A stretch of 60,028 nt of DNA, from contig AGIG01000016.1 in NCBI GenBank assembly GCA_000227525.2, positions 1 to 60,028 of the forward strand, read 5' to 3'. Position 1 is the first letter of the stretch, and each line of letters opens with the position of its first letter. The notes below the pieces were generated by a model, which saw only the letters and a list, made by a program, of their open reading frames with translations, did not search any database and had not been told where the DNA came from. Below, piece by piece: positions 18,911-26,604 of this stretch. A program made the position numbers and the translations under genes. The DNA is from a gamma proteobacterium HIMB30. GTDB lineage: Bacteria > Pseudomonadota > Gammaproteobacteria > Pseudomonadales > Litorivicinaceae.

Positions 18911-20506
18911 ATGACGGCCGAACCACAGCTTCATCAAGTTGATGTGCTGGTTCTAGGAGCTGGTGCAGCAGGATTAACAGCCGCACTATCAATTCCCAAG
19001 AATCTGTCTGTCGCAGTACTGACTAAAGATCCCAGTGGCGGTTCAACCCGCTGGGCTCAAGGCGGTGTGGCTGCAGTGATTGATGACCAAGACTCCATTG
19101 AGAGTCACGTCGACGATACGCTCATTGCAGGAGCAGGTTTATGCCATCAGACAGTTGTGCAGCATGTGGTCTCCAGCGCTCGAGAAGCGATCGATTGGCT
19201 GATTGATCAAGGAGTCGCATTCACCAAAGCAGAAGAGTCATTTCATCTGACACGTGAAGGCGGTCATTCCCATCGCAGGATTTTGCATGCCGCCGATGCC
19301 ACTGGATGGGCCATTCAAGACGCACTGGACCGTCGTGCAAGCGCAGCCGACAACATCAGTTTCTACCATAATTTTATCGCGGTTGATTTGTGTTTTGATC
19401 GCGGCCGCGGACCGCGAACCCAACGTGTCCGTGGTTGCTATGTGTTGAATAAACAAACCGGTGAGGTGGATACGTTCCTTGCACATGCCGTGATTTTAGC
19501 CACAGGTGGTGCGAGCAAGGTTTATAAATATACATCGAATCCAGATGGTGCAAGCGGCGATGGAATTGCGATGGCATGGCGGGCTGGGTGTCGTGTGGCA
19601 AATATGGAATTCAATCAATTTCACCCAACTTGCTTATTTCATCCCGAGGCAAAATCGTTTTTGATTTCAGAGGCGGTTCGTGGCGAAGGTGGTGTCCTAC
19701 GGCTATCGGATGGAACGGAATTCATGCCAGGCTTTGATCCGCGGGCAGAACTTGCACCACGCGATATCGTTGCCAGAGCAATCGATCATGAAATGAAGCG
19801 AATCGGCGCTGATCACGTCTATCTTGATATCACCCATCGGGAGCCAGAATTCATCAAGAGTCACTTTCCAACAATTTATCAGCGTCTTATAGAGCTCGAC
19901 ATCGATATGACAAAAGATTGGATTCCTGTGGTTCCAGCAGCACATTACACCTGCGGTGGAGTATTGGTCGATCTACAAGGAGAAACCGATTTAGCAGGAC
20001 TTTATGCAGTGGGCGAAGTGAGTTCGACCGGCCTTCACGGCGCTAACCGGATGGCTTCAAACTCATTATTGGAATGCATCGTTTATGGCCGGTCAGCAGC
20101 ACACCACATTGCACAAACGGTCCATGCGGAGGTCGCGTATGCTGACGTCGAACCGTGGGATGCATCCCAGGTAATCGACAGTGATGAGAACGTTGTCATT
20201 GCCCATAACTGGGCTGAGATACGCCGTTTCATGTGGGACTATGTCGGAATCGTCAGAACAGACAAACGGCTTCAGCGCGCCCTGAACCGTGCACAATTAC
20301 TGGCGCGAGAAATTCATGATTTTTATTCCAACTATCGAATCACAGCGCATTTAATCGAACTGCGGAATTTGGTGGTGGTTGCGGAATTGATTATTCGTGC
20401 AAGTCTGAAACGTGAAGAATCACGCGGATTGCACTTTACTCTGGACCACCCCGATCTATCAAAGCATCCGAGTGATACTGTGTTAATTCCAGGAAAAGAG
20501 CGCTGA
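18911..20506 (+). CDS. nadB: L-aspartate oxidase
   Basis: Flavoenzyme that oxidises L-aspartate to iminoaspartate in the first step of NAD synthesis. The 531 residues have the FAD GAGAAG motif near residue 17, [12 protein letters not shown] near residue 46 (no covalent-FAD His, as in all NadB), the FHPTCLF segment, [19 protein letters not shown], and [10 protein letters not shown] with [15 protein letters not shown]. It is divergent from rpoE with 68 bases between the start codons. Confidence 0.97.
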   Translation: MTAEPQLHQVDVLVLGAGAAGLTAALSIPKNLSVAVLTKDPSGGSTRWAQGGVAAVIDDQDSIESHVDDTLIAGAGLCHQTVVQHVVSSAREAIDWLIDQGVAFTKAEESFHLTREGGHSHRRILHAADATGWAIQDALDRRASAADNISFYHNFIAVDLCFDRGRGPRTQRVRGCYVLNKQTGEVDTFLAHAVILATGGASKVYKYTSNPDGASGDGIAMAWRAGCRVANMEFNQFHPTCLFHPEAKSFLISEAVRGEGGVLRLSDGTEFMPGFDPRAELAPRDIVARAIDHEMKRIGADHVYLDITHREPEFIKSHFPTIYQRLIELDIDMTKDWIPVVPAAHYTCGGVLVDLQGETDLAGLYAVGEVSSTGLHGANRMASNSLLECIVYGRSAAHHIAQTVHAEVAYADVEPWDASQVIDSDENVVIAHNWAEIRRFMWDYVGIVRTDKRLQRALNRAQLLAREIHDFYSNYRITAHLIELRNLVVVAELIIRASLKREESRGLHFTLDHPDLSKHPSDTVLIPGKER

Positions 20507-20507
20507 A

Positions 20508-20783
20508 TTATTGGGCAGCAAGGTGATGTCGTAATCGTTGTAAACTGAACGAGTGGCAGAGCCCAATCCAATGTATCGCGCCAACGGCCGGCCCGCGGTT
20601 CAGGACACAATAGCTGAACAGGCCAAAGCGCCATTCGTTAAAATCCCGACAGTCCAACGCACGCGTCTTTCCATCGATCGCCACAACCATGGCTTGATCA
20701 CAGGTCGCGAAGGTTATGCTTCGAAATCGCGGTTTTGATATGAAGCACCCATGAGACCCCGTTAACCAGGCAAGCACTCTCAC
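20508..20783 (-). CDS. YgfX-like short protein downstream of sdhE (possibly truncated)
   Basis: A 91-residue frame whose ATG overlaps the sdhE stop by four bases, the position of ygfX (cptA) in many gammaproteobacteria. The C-terminal half (VVAIDGKTRALDCRDFNEWRFGLFSY ... SLQRLRHHL, split here) follows the pattern of the YgfX C-terminal domain. The two membrane helices that should come first are missing, since normal YgfX is about 135 residues. It could be a shortened member or a decayed one. Function cannot be inferred beyond position. Confidence 0.45.
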   Translation of the reverse strand: MRVLAWLTGSHGCFISKPRFRSITFATCDQAMVVAIDGKTRALDCRDFNEWRFGLFSYCVLNRGPAVGAIHWIGLCHSFSLQRLRHHLAAQ

Positions 20784-21055
20784 GCTTGTGGCGATGTGAC
20801 GGAAAGATCACCACTTGCCTTGCGAACAAGCAAAACAATACGGGCAAGATCTTGATCGTCTGGAAGTCGAAACCCTCGTAGCCACTCCCAGATATCTTGG
20901 TCCTCACAGTCAAGCAGTCGGCGATACGCTCTTTGATCATCAGCGGACAAACTCAGATACTGATGCTGGGTAAAAGGCATCAACATGACGTCGATTTCGA
21001 GCATGCCGCGACGCGAATGCCAGCTAAGTCGGTTGAATTCAGTGCGATCGTCCAT
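20780..21055 (-). CDS. sdhE: FAD assembly factor SdhE
   Basis: Small protein (YgfY/CptB) that attaches FAD covalently to the flavoprotein of succinate dehydrogenase. The hallmark RRGMLEID, with the conserved RGxxE, is at residues 14-21 counted from the ATG at 21055. The frame extends to 21085 but the shorter start fits the family. The rest (FTQHQYLSLSADDQ ... LLDCEDQDIWEWLRGF) matches closely. It is divergent from ygfZ, 43 bases away. The SDH-like flavoprotein at 55762 lacks the His that SdhE normally serves, so its partner is probably a standard SdhA elsewhere. Confidence 0.93.
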   Translation of the reverse strand: MDDRTEFNRLSWHSRRGMLEIDVMLMPFTQHQYLSLSADDQRAYRRLLDCEDQDIWEWLRGFRLPDDQDLARIVLLVRKASGDLSVTSPQA

Positions 21056-21098
21056 ACTCCCTCCGTTGAGAGAACAGTGTAGCATTCAAGGACTCGGT

Positions 21099-21890
21099 AT
21101 GACTTCACCATTTGGATTGATTCAGTTTCGCGGCGATAACGCACTTCCGGTTTTACAAGGCCAGTGCACGCAAATGGTGAATAACCTCAGCGAAGGATAT
21201 GCACCACTGCTCGCGTTCTGCGATCCAAAAGGACGCATGTATGGGTCAGGACGACTGGTCGTCCATCAGGGGATCGTCAGTCTCATCACCCCCACTGATC
21301 AGTCAGAAGCCCTACTCACCCGATTGAAACCTTTTTTGATGCTGTCGAGGGTTGCAGCCGAAATCACATCGACCCCTGTCGCGCTGACATCGCAAACTGA
21401 TCTTGAACCGTCCATGAGCCATCACGACTCAACAGTGACACGCATCGGAGAGTACGGAGGAACTCAGTGGGTGATTGGTGATCCGACTGCTGAACACAGC
21501 CTTTCCGCTGATACGTCACGACTGTTGAGTGGACTCGGGTATGTGCGCTCCTACTCTGCTGAACAGTGTATCCCTCAGCAAGCGCACTATCAGATGCTCA
21601 ATGGTGTCAACTTTCAAAAAGGGTGCTACACCGGACAAGAGGTCATCGCACGTTTGGAGCACTTAGGGCAGAGCAAGAAGCATTTGTGGATTTATCAAGG
21701 CTCAGAACACCTTGATGGGCAAACACTGCAGCTCGAGGGTCTTCAACTCCCTGTTTTTGACGCCGTTACAACAATCGACGGTTCAACGGCCTTAGTTCTC
21801 GCACCCGTTGGTCTTGCATCAGAACAGCTGATCAATGTGCCCTTCGAAATTACCAGACAAGTCGAGGGGCAGCGTCCAGTCAAGCTCTGA
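21099..21890 (+). CDS. ygfZ: Folate-binding protein YgfZ
   Basis: Tetrahydrofolate-dependent helper in repair and assembly of iron-sulfur enzymes, related to the glycine-cleavage T protein. The signature KGCYTGQEVIAR is at about residues 174-185. The frame extends to 20985, but I choose the ATG at 21099 because AAGGA is 7 bases upstream and the conserved FGLIQFRGDNALPVLQGQ follows at once. The resulting 263 residues are a little short for the family. The last 72 bases overlap the convergent ung. Confidence 0.92.
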   Translation: MTSPFGLIQFRGDNALPVLQGQCTQMVNNLSEGYAPLLAFCDPKGRMYGSGRLVVHQGIVSLITPTDQSEALLTRLKPFLMLSRVAAEITSTPVALTSQTDLEPSMSHHDSTVTRIGEYGGTQWVIGDPTAEHSLSADTSRLLSGLGYVRSYSAEQCIPQQAHYQMLNGVNFQKGCYTGQEVIARLEHLGQSKKHLWIYQGSEHLDGQTLQLEGLQLPVFDAVTTIDGSTALVLAPVGLASEQLINVPFEITRQVEGQRPVKL

Positions 21891-22544
21891 CTGACCGTTA
21901 GCTTTTAACAATCGGTTAATCGCCGAGAAAGGTCGAGAACCGAAAAAGCCACGATGTGCTGATAGCGGCGATGGATGCACGCATTCAATTACGCCCTGAT
22001 TTTCGGGAATCAATGCCTTCAACTGCTTTGCATCATTACCCCACAAACAGAAAACGCGATAGGTTGAATCTGAGGCCAATTTCTCAATCACTCGATTGGT
22101 TAACGCCTCCCAACCTAAATTTCGGTGACTCCCTGCTTCACTTGGTCTCACCGACAAGACTCGATTCAATAGCAACACGCCATTCGAAGCCCAGCGCGAG
22201 AGGTCGCCAGACATCGGCCATGGGTATCCGAACTCAGCCTGCCATTCCTTTAAGATATTTCGCAGCGATGGCGGCATGGGAACACTATGACGCACCGAGA
22301 AAGCAAGCCCCATGGCCTGATCTGGGCCGTGATAGGGGTCTTGTCCAACGATGACGGCGCGACACTGTTTTGGCGAGCATAGCTCAAACGCTCGAAATCG
22401 GTCTGTATGACTCGGATAGCTCACCTCATCAAGAAGACGCCGCGAGCATTGCGTCTCAATCAATTGCAGTTCTGTCTCGCCAAGGTAATCTCGCCAGGCG
22501 CTCGGAAATCCGGAAAAGATTGCATCTGATTGCATTGTTGTCAT
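21819..22544 (-). CDS. ung: Uracil-DNA glycosylase
   Basis: Family 1 enzyme that removes uracil from DNA. The water-activating motif GQDPYHGPDQAMGLAFSV is near residue 66, LLLNRVLSV follows, and the DNA-intercalating HPSPLSAHRGFFGSRPFS loop is near the C-terminus. The frame is open to 22616; ATG codons at 22544 and 22535 are both reasonable and I use the first (241 residues). Its 3' end overlaps ygfZ by 72 bases on the other strand. Confidence 0.95.
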   Translation of the reverse strand: MTTMQSDAIFSGFPSAWRDYLGETELQLIETQCSRRLLDEVSYPSHTDRFRAFELCSPKQCRAVIVGQDPYHGPDQAMGLAFSVRHSVPMPPSLRNILKEWQAEFGYPWPMSGDLSRWASNGVLLLNRVLSVRPSEAGSHRNLGWEALTNRVIEKLASDSTYRVFCLWGNDAKQLKALIPENQGVIECVHPSPLSAHRGFFGSRPFSAINRLLKANGQSELDWTLPLDLSGNFEGHIDQLF

Positions 22545-22560
22545 CCATTGTCGGTATAAT
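22530..22560 (+). promoter_or_regulatory. Putative promoter of the 22585 acyltransferase
   Basis: A perfect -10 box TATAAT at 22555-22560 is followed by CGCGG and lies 24 bases before the ATG at 22585. A weaker -35 (TTGCAT, 22530-22535) has a long spacing of 19 bases. The site lies within the start of the divergent ung gene. Confidence 0.5.
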
Positions 22561-22584
22561 CGCGGTTTCGAATAAGGATAACGA

Positions 22585-23715
22585 ATGACCGATATTTCTG
22601 ATATTGCGCCATACAAGGATCAGGACGTTCCACAAGTCATCAACAGACTGCTCCAAGATGACGAGTTCATCAAAGCCGTCGGTCAACTCAAGTTCAAAGC
22701 CTGGTATTCATTCTTCAGTCCATTCCTCAAACCAAGGATCCGCGCGTTTCTGCGTCAGCAAGCGAGTCAGATTCACAGCGTTCGTGACTTCCAAGAACTC
22801 GTCGCACCCCAGTTAGCAAAAGTTTTGTCATCGACCACGGAAACCTTCACAGTCTCGGGTCTCGACCAGTTAGATCCCAAAAAGTCTTATCTATTTCTCA
22901 GTAACCATCGGGATATTGTGATGGACCCGGCCTTCGTCAATTGGGCCCTATACAACGGCGGCTTTGACACAGTCCGCATCGCCATTGGCGATAATTTGGT
23001 GAAAAAACCGTTTGTCGGCGATTTAATGCGGATCAATAAAAGCTTTATCGTCAAGCGAAGCGTATCAGGCCCTCGCGAGATGTTACAAACCTACTCCGCG
23101 CTCTCTGCATACATCAGACAATCGATTGAAGAAAGGCACTCAATCTGGATCGCTCACCGAGAGGGTCGGGCCAAAGACGGTATCGATCGCACAGATCCAG
23201 CAATCCTGAAAATGCTAGCCATGGTTGGAAAATCTCGAGCTGAATCCTTTCAGGACGCCGTCACTGCGATTCGTCCCGTACCGGTGTCAATATCTTACGA
23301 ATTTGATCCTTGCGCCCCGTTGAAAGCGCGCGAATTATCAATTAAAGAACGTGATGGCGCCTACACTAAGCGCCCAGACGAAGATGTTCAGTCCATCGCG
23401 ATGGGAATTATGGGGTGGAAAGGTCGCGTACATTTGCATTTCGGTGAGCCGATCACAGATGTACCAGAGACGCCGCAAGCTCTCGCGAGCATCATTGATC
23501 GTCAAATCATTCTCGGGCAACGAGTATTTGATACCGGACGGTTGGCCGACGCACTCCTGACTCAATCCTCATTACCCGACGACTTGCTACCCGACGTGCA
23601 AGATCGCTTTCAGTCGCTGATCTCAGGGACACCTGAAAAATATCGCGCCAAGTTATTGGAGATTTATGCGAACCCGCTCCGGCAGTTCACCCTTCATCAA
23701 CAAGGCGAGCTCTAG
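22585..23715 (+). CDS. Glycerol-3-phosphate / lysophospholipid acyltransferase family protein
   Basis: The 376-residue protein has a PlsC/PlsB-type domain: HX4D in SNHRDIVMDPAFVNW near residue 110, a second conserved block around residues 150-160 (FIVKRSVSGPREM), and a third HREGRAKDGIDRTDP near residue 192. It lacks predicted transmembrane spans, so it is probably peripheral to the membrane. TAAGGATAACG before the ATG is a usable ribosome-binding site. The last 63 bases overlap the convergent LuxR-type gene. The acyl donor and acceptor cannot be told. Confidence 0.8.
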   Translation: MTDISDIAPYKDQDVPQVINRLLQDDEFIKAVGQLKFKAWYSFFSPFLKPRIRAFLRQQASQIHSVRDFQELVAPQLAKVLSSTTETFTVSGLDQLDPKKSYLFLSNHRDIVMDPAFVNWALYNGGFDTVRIAIGDNLVKKPFVGDLMRINKSFIVKRSVSGPREMLQTYSALSAYIRQSIEERHSIWIAHREGRAKDGIDRTDPAILKMLAMVGKSRAESFQDAVTAIRPVPVSISYEFDPCAPLKARELSIKERDGAYTKRPDEDVQSIAMGIMGWKGRVHLHFGEPITDVPETPQALASIIDRQIILGQRVFDTGRLADALLTQSSLPDDLLPDVQDRFQSLISGTPEKYRAKLLEIYANPLRQFTLHQQGEL

Positions 23716-24276
23716 GCGATCATTCACTGGCGTCTTTTGGAAAATGTTACTCAGGTGTGCTTTGACTGTCCGCTCGGTCACGCCCATTTCCCGCGCGATT
23801 CGTTTATTTGTTAATCCACGTCCAATCCATCGAGCGACCTCATGTTCCCTCGGGGAAAGTTCACCGCATAAGAAACCAACAATTGCATCTCGATCGACGG
23901 TAATTTCCTCAACAACCTTCTCCATCACAGATCGTGGCACCCAATACGATCCCGAAGACAATGTCGATACGATGGATTGCAACTTATCAATCGCGTCGTA
24001 CAGCGAATACCCATGACATCCTGCTTTGACCAATAAGATGGCAATGTCTTCTTCATAATTCTGATCGAACACACAGAATTTCGTTTGATCGGTCGAACTC
24101 ATTTCAGTCACCGCCTGACTGAGCCCAGCTCGACCGTCTGAGAATAGATAAATGCAGATATCCAAAGCCTCAATCGTTTCAGACGGACTCAGTCGACAGA
24201 TATGGATTCCAGGGAGTCGTCTCCAAGCATCGGGTAATTCGATCATTGCGTCGCAACGCACGCCAATACGCATCAT
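23653..24276 (-). CDS. LuxR-type transcriptional regulator with degenerate receiver domain
   Basis: The 207-residue protein has a C-terminal LuxR/NarL helix-turn-helix at about 141-195 (LSPREHEVARWIGRGLTNKR ... TERTVKAHLSNIFQK). The N-terminal part has receiver-like length and fold pattern, but the segment ALDICIYLFSDGRAG (38-52) aligns with the phosphorylation strand with Tyr at the position of the acceptor Asp. The acidic pair near the N-terminus is also missing. It probably works without phosphorylation. It is divergent from a YbaK-like gene, with a perfect palindrome between them. Confidence 0.8.
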   Translation of the reverse strand: MMRIGVRCDAMIELPDAWRRLPGIHICRLSPSETIEALDICIYLFSDGRAGLSQAVTEMSSTDQTKFCVFDQNYEEDIAILLVKAGCHGYSLYDAIDKLQSIVSTLSSGSYWVPRSVMEKVVEEITVDRDAIVGFLCGELSPREHEVARWIGRGLTNKRIAREMGVTERTVKAHLSNIFQKTPVNDRLELALLMKGELPERVRINLQ

Positions 24277-24333
24277 TCTTGTTCACCTCTGACCACAGTA
24301 TGCATCGAATTACTTGTTAGAAAGTGACGCGAG

Positions 24334-24351
24334 TGGTGCACATTTGCACCA
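24334..24351. promoter_or_regulatory. Perfect palindrome between LuxR-type and YbaK-like genes
   Basis: TGGTGCA and TGCACCA (7 bases each) flank CATT at 24334-24351. A related half site, TCGCACCGG, follows at 24353-24361. The palindrome is 58 bases upstream of the LuxR-type start and roughly 55-110 bases upstream of the possible starts of the divergent gene, a suitable place for an operator. Confidence 0.5.
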
Positions 24352-24387
24352 GTCGCACCGGTTGCATTTAAGTTTCAGACTACTCAT

Positions 24388-24891
24388 ATGAGTTGTGTTA
24401 TGCTACGTGAACAAGACGCAAGCAGGCGGCTGCACCTGATAATGAAGACAATTACCCCACCACTCGGTCTTCTCGAATTTTTAGATCGCGTGAATAGCAA
24501 CGCAAAGATTTACGAAATCAAATCCACAGCGGACCAACTCAGCTTGGCACTCGGATGCCGAGATGAGGATATTTTGACCGCGAGTCTGATCCTGCACCCG
24601 CATCGAGCCCCACGCATTGCTGTACATCCCTGGAATCAGGATCCGGACATTCAGGACAACGAGCGACGCGCAAGCTCGATGCAGAGTTATCTATTGACTG
24701 GCTATCCCAATCAGTGGATGCCGCCGTTTGGACTACCGCATCTACTTCAAACTCAGATCTCAACACTCGTGCTCGAGTCCCCATGCTTATATATTCCCGC
24801 TGGAATCCAATACGGATGGATGGCAATCACCCCCGAAGAATTGATCAGCCTCACGGATTACGCGCATTGGAGCCGAGTGTTTGCAGCTTAA
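24388..24891 (+). CDS. YbaK/aminoacyl-tRNA editing-like domain protein, degenerate
   Basis: The 167 residues fit the fold pattern of the YbaK/ProX editing domain that hydrolyses mischarged tRNA: a LALGCRDEDILTASLILHP strand-helix block, then LLTGYPNQWMPPFGLP (compare TGYxxGxxxPFG) and the C-terminal IPAGIQYGWMAITPEELISL (compare the GAG..... PxdL motif). The Lys that normally follows the GC..... block, needed for activity, seems replaced. The start is uncertain: ATG 24388 has no clear ribosome-binding site, and ATG 24442 would give a 149-residue protein. It may be a non-catalytic homolog. Confidence 0.6.
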   Translation: MSCVMLREQDASRRLHLIMKTITPPLGLLEFLDRVNSNAKIYEIKSTADQLSLALGCRDEDILTASLILHPHRAPRIAVHPWNQDPDIQDNERRASSMQSYLLTGYPNQWMPPFGLPHLLQTQISTLVLESPCLYIPAGIQYGWMAITPEELISLTDYAHWSRVFAA

Positions 24892-25496
24892 TAGACTGCT
24901 AATAAACCACCTGCCAGCACAAACAACATCCCAAAAAATTGCTCCTGACGTCGCATTAAGCGTTCCGAATTGAGTAACGGACGTAACGAGTGAGCGAGCC
25001 ATGCGTAGGTCAACATAACAACTGTATCGATCACCAATGATGTCACTGCAAGAATGACATACTGTGGGATCAATTCCGCGCTCTGGTTAATAAATTGAGG
25101 GAAGAAAGCAGCCAGAAAAACAAATGCTTTAGGGTTCATAATATTAATCAAAATGGCGCGGTTAAATAGAACCGATTTAGGGACGACCCCCGATCCCGCC
25201 ACCAACTCGACCTTCGGCCAAATGAATTTAGACACACCGATCCATACCAGATACAGGACGCCGGCCCACTGCAGAATCAAAAAGGCACTCGGACTCGTGG
25301 CAAAAATTGCACCCAGACCGATGCCAACGACCGTCAGTTGCACCAATAAGCCCACCTGTAATCCGGCGATCGCAGGGATTGCTGGACGAAATCCGTAGCT
25401 CAAGCTCGTAGAAAGTGTATTGATACATCCAGAACCTGGTGAGATGGAGATGACCAGCATCGCCAGCACATAAGCAAGCCAAACCTCAAATGTCAT
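24888..25496 (-). CDS. LysE/RhtB family amino-acid exporter
   Basis: Membrane protein of 202 residues with about six hydrophobic segments. The family features are the N-terminal SPGSGCINTL stretch near residue 19 and NIMNPKAFVFLAAFFPQF near residue 118. Members export amino acids such as homoserine, threonine or lysine; the substrate here is unknown. The stop overlaps the end of the YbaK-like gene by four bases and the start lies three bases after the CPXCG gene, so it is likely co-transcribed with it. Confidence 0.88.
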   Translation of the reverse strand: MTFEVWLAYVLAMLVISISPGSGCINTLSTSLSYGFRPAIPAIAGLQVGLLVQLTVVGIGLGAIFATSPSAFLILQWAGVLYLVWIGVSKFIWPKVELVAGSGVVPKSVLFNRAILINIMNPKAFVFLAAFFPQFINQSAELIPQYVILAVTSLVIDTVVMLTYAWLAHSLRPLLNSERLMRRQEQFFGMLFVLAGGLLAVY

Positions 25497-25498
25497 GG

Positions 25499-25693
25499 TT
25501 AGTCGTCATCACGCTTCACGCTCACTCGAAACTGGTGATCATCGTCAACTGTTAATTCAAACAAAATTGGACAACAACACACCTGACAATCCTGCCAGTA
25601 CTCCTGGCTACCAGCACTGATATCGACATCAGTTTGCTGAAATTCACCACAGTAGGGACACATAATTTCAACGAAATCCCACATTTTTTTCAT
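25499..25693 (-). CDS. CPXCG-motif cysteine-rich protein
   Basis: Small 64-residue protein of the CPXCG family (function unknown). It has MCPYCGEFQQTDVDISAGSQ, then EYWQDCQVCCCPI, so two Cys pairs suited to binding one zinc. The open frame continues to 25915, but homologs begin just before the CPYCG motif. I choose ATG 25693 (MKKMWDF), which GGGAG precedes closely; ATG 25684 is an alternative. It is followed three bases later by the RhtB exporter. Confidence 0.85.
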   Translation of the reverse strand: MKKMWDFVEIMCPYCGEFQQTDVDISAGSQEYWQDCQVCCCPILFELTVDDDHQFRVSVKRDDD

Positions 25694-25736
25694 TTGCTCC
25701 CTAGAGACCTGACCAACGTCGAACAACGGCGGAAAT

Positions 25737-25768
25737 AACAAAATCATTCGACTGCGAATGATTTTGTT
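25737..25768. repeat. Perfect 14-base inverted repeat with 4-base loop
   Basis: AACAAAATCATTCG and CGAATGATTTTGTT flank ACTG. In RNA from either strand it would form a stable hairpin. It lies 44 bases upstream of the CPXCG gene start, in its leader or promoter. It lacks a one-sided T run, so it is not a clear terminator; an operator or a leader hairpin is more likely. Confidence 0.6.
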
Positions 25769-25901
25769 AAGGGCTTTGTGCTCTGAAACCAAGCAGTGAC
25801 GCCAAAGCTTTCCGTCAGGCACTCTTGAACTCCTTAGATGGCAAAAATTTTGACCTGCAATAATGCGCGCTAACCCATTCAAAATAAATGAATTTTTTGG
25901 C

Positions 25902-25935
25902 TTGCGATGAGACAAAAAAAGAATACACTGCGCGC
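25902..25935 (+). promoter_or_regulatory. Promoter with GC-rich discriminator for the 25967 gene
   Basis: TTGCGA (25902-25907), 16 bases, then TACACT (25924-25929) followed directly by GCGCGC. The same arrangement stands before speD. Transcription from here would begin after the ATG at 25907, which supports the GTG start at 25967. Confidence 0.55.
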
Positions 25936-25966
25936 TTCGTTAATCAGACTTTGGGAGTACACGCTG

Positions 25967-26293
25967 GTGTTAGAAGTGATCATGCTCACGCTTGGTTTTG
26001 CTGGGGGATTTGTTTACTTCGCAGCGTACTTCAGCCTCACGCGTGGCTGGATCAGTGGAACGGGCTATGTGTTCCACGGTAGTTCAGTGGTCAGTTGCAT
26101 CATGGTGGCATCATCAAGCATTTACTCCGAAGCATGGCCTTCCGCTGTCATCAATGTAGTTTTCATCGTTGTGGGTGCCGTGTTCATGGCGAAAAAAGCC
26201 ATTACCGACGCAACCGCCATTCCACCGACTGTCGTCGACGCTTCAGAGCTGACGTTTCAGTCCGACACTGAAACCGTGACGGCAGCTGCTTGA
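25967..26293 (+). CDS. Small multi-pass membrane protein, CBU_0592-like pattern
   Basis: A 108-residue protein with three hydrophobic segments (about 4-22, 35-52 and 56-75) and a polar C-terminal tail of about 30 residues rich in Thr, Ala and Val. The pattern GFVYFAAYFSLTRGWISGTGYVFHG followed by a small-residue helix resembles short membrane proteins of the CBU_0592 type, of unknown function. The frame opens at 25907, but the GTG at 25967 has GGGAG 9 bases upstream and lies downstream of the likely promoter, so I use it. Confidence 0.65.
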   Translation: MLEVIMLTLGFAGGFVYFAAYFSLTRGWISGTGYVFHGSSVVSCIMVASSSIYSEAWPSAVINVVFIVVGAVFMAKKAITDATAIPPTVVDASELTFQSDTETVTAAA

Positions 26294-26465
26294 GCCCGCT
26301 CGCTGCCTCAGCGGTCGGTAGCAACTGATATCCTCGCTGCCATACCGAGAGATCGGCGATATCTGTAAATGAGCACCGCGCTTTGGCACCGTGCTCGAAT
26401 GACGGAGCGCGCGTCACCGACCTGATCGACATCTCATAACTTTTTGTTCTTTGCATATTTTTTCC
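26294..26465. other. Intergenic segment without a recognisable gene
   Basis: Between the small membrane protein and the speD promoter. A minus-strand frame (26202-26480) exists but has no family features and reads through the end of the upstream gene. GAGCAC/GTGCTC (around 26369-26394) could form a weak 6-base stem. I see no clear terminator. Confidence 0.4.
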
Positions 26466-26499
26466 TTGCACACCGGCCAAAAATCAATACACTTCGCGC
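26466..26499 (+). promoter_or_regulatory. speD promoter with GC-rich discriminator
   Basis: TTGCAC (26466-26471), 16 bases, TACACT (26488-26493), then TCGCGC. It matches the promoter at 25902 in -10 sequence, spacing and discriminator. A start near 26500 gives speD a leader of about 110 bases. GC-rich discriminators are typical of promoters sensitive to growth rate or ppGpp. Confidence 0.55.
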
Positions 26500-26543
26500 T
26501 ACTTGAGCTGATAACACGAGGATTTATGCTCTTTTAATCGCGC

Positions 26544-26604
26544 GATACCTCCAAAACGACGAGTGGATCGCATGAATATTTTTTTATTGGATCCAGGGGG
26601 TATC
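26544..26604 (+). promoter_or_regulatory. Structured speD leader that pairs over the ribosome-binding site
   Basis: GATACCTCC (26544-26552) can pair with GGGGGTATC (26596-26604), nine pairs with one G-U. Inside it TGGATC (26564-26569) pairs with GATCCA (26590-26595), directly next to the outer helix so that they could stack. The outer helix covers AGGGGG, the only Shine-Dalgarno-like sequence before the TTG start at 26612. Folding would therefore block translation. No known riboswitch class was recognised. Confidence 0.5.

Noticed and set aside
25694-25915. Longer start for the CPXCG protein
   Set aside because: The extra 74 residues include the perfect inverted repeat and resemble no protein; homologs start just before CPYCG.
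25907-25966. ATG start for the small membrane protein
   Set aside because: The likely promoter -10 box (25924-25929) lies downstream of this ATG, and GTG 25967 has a good ribosome-binding site.
26202-26480. 92-residue minus-strand frame before speD
   Set aside because: Overlaps the end of the membrane-protein gene and the speD promoter, and shows no domain, signal or ribosome-binding site.
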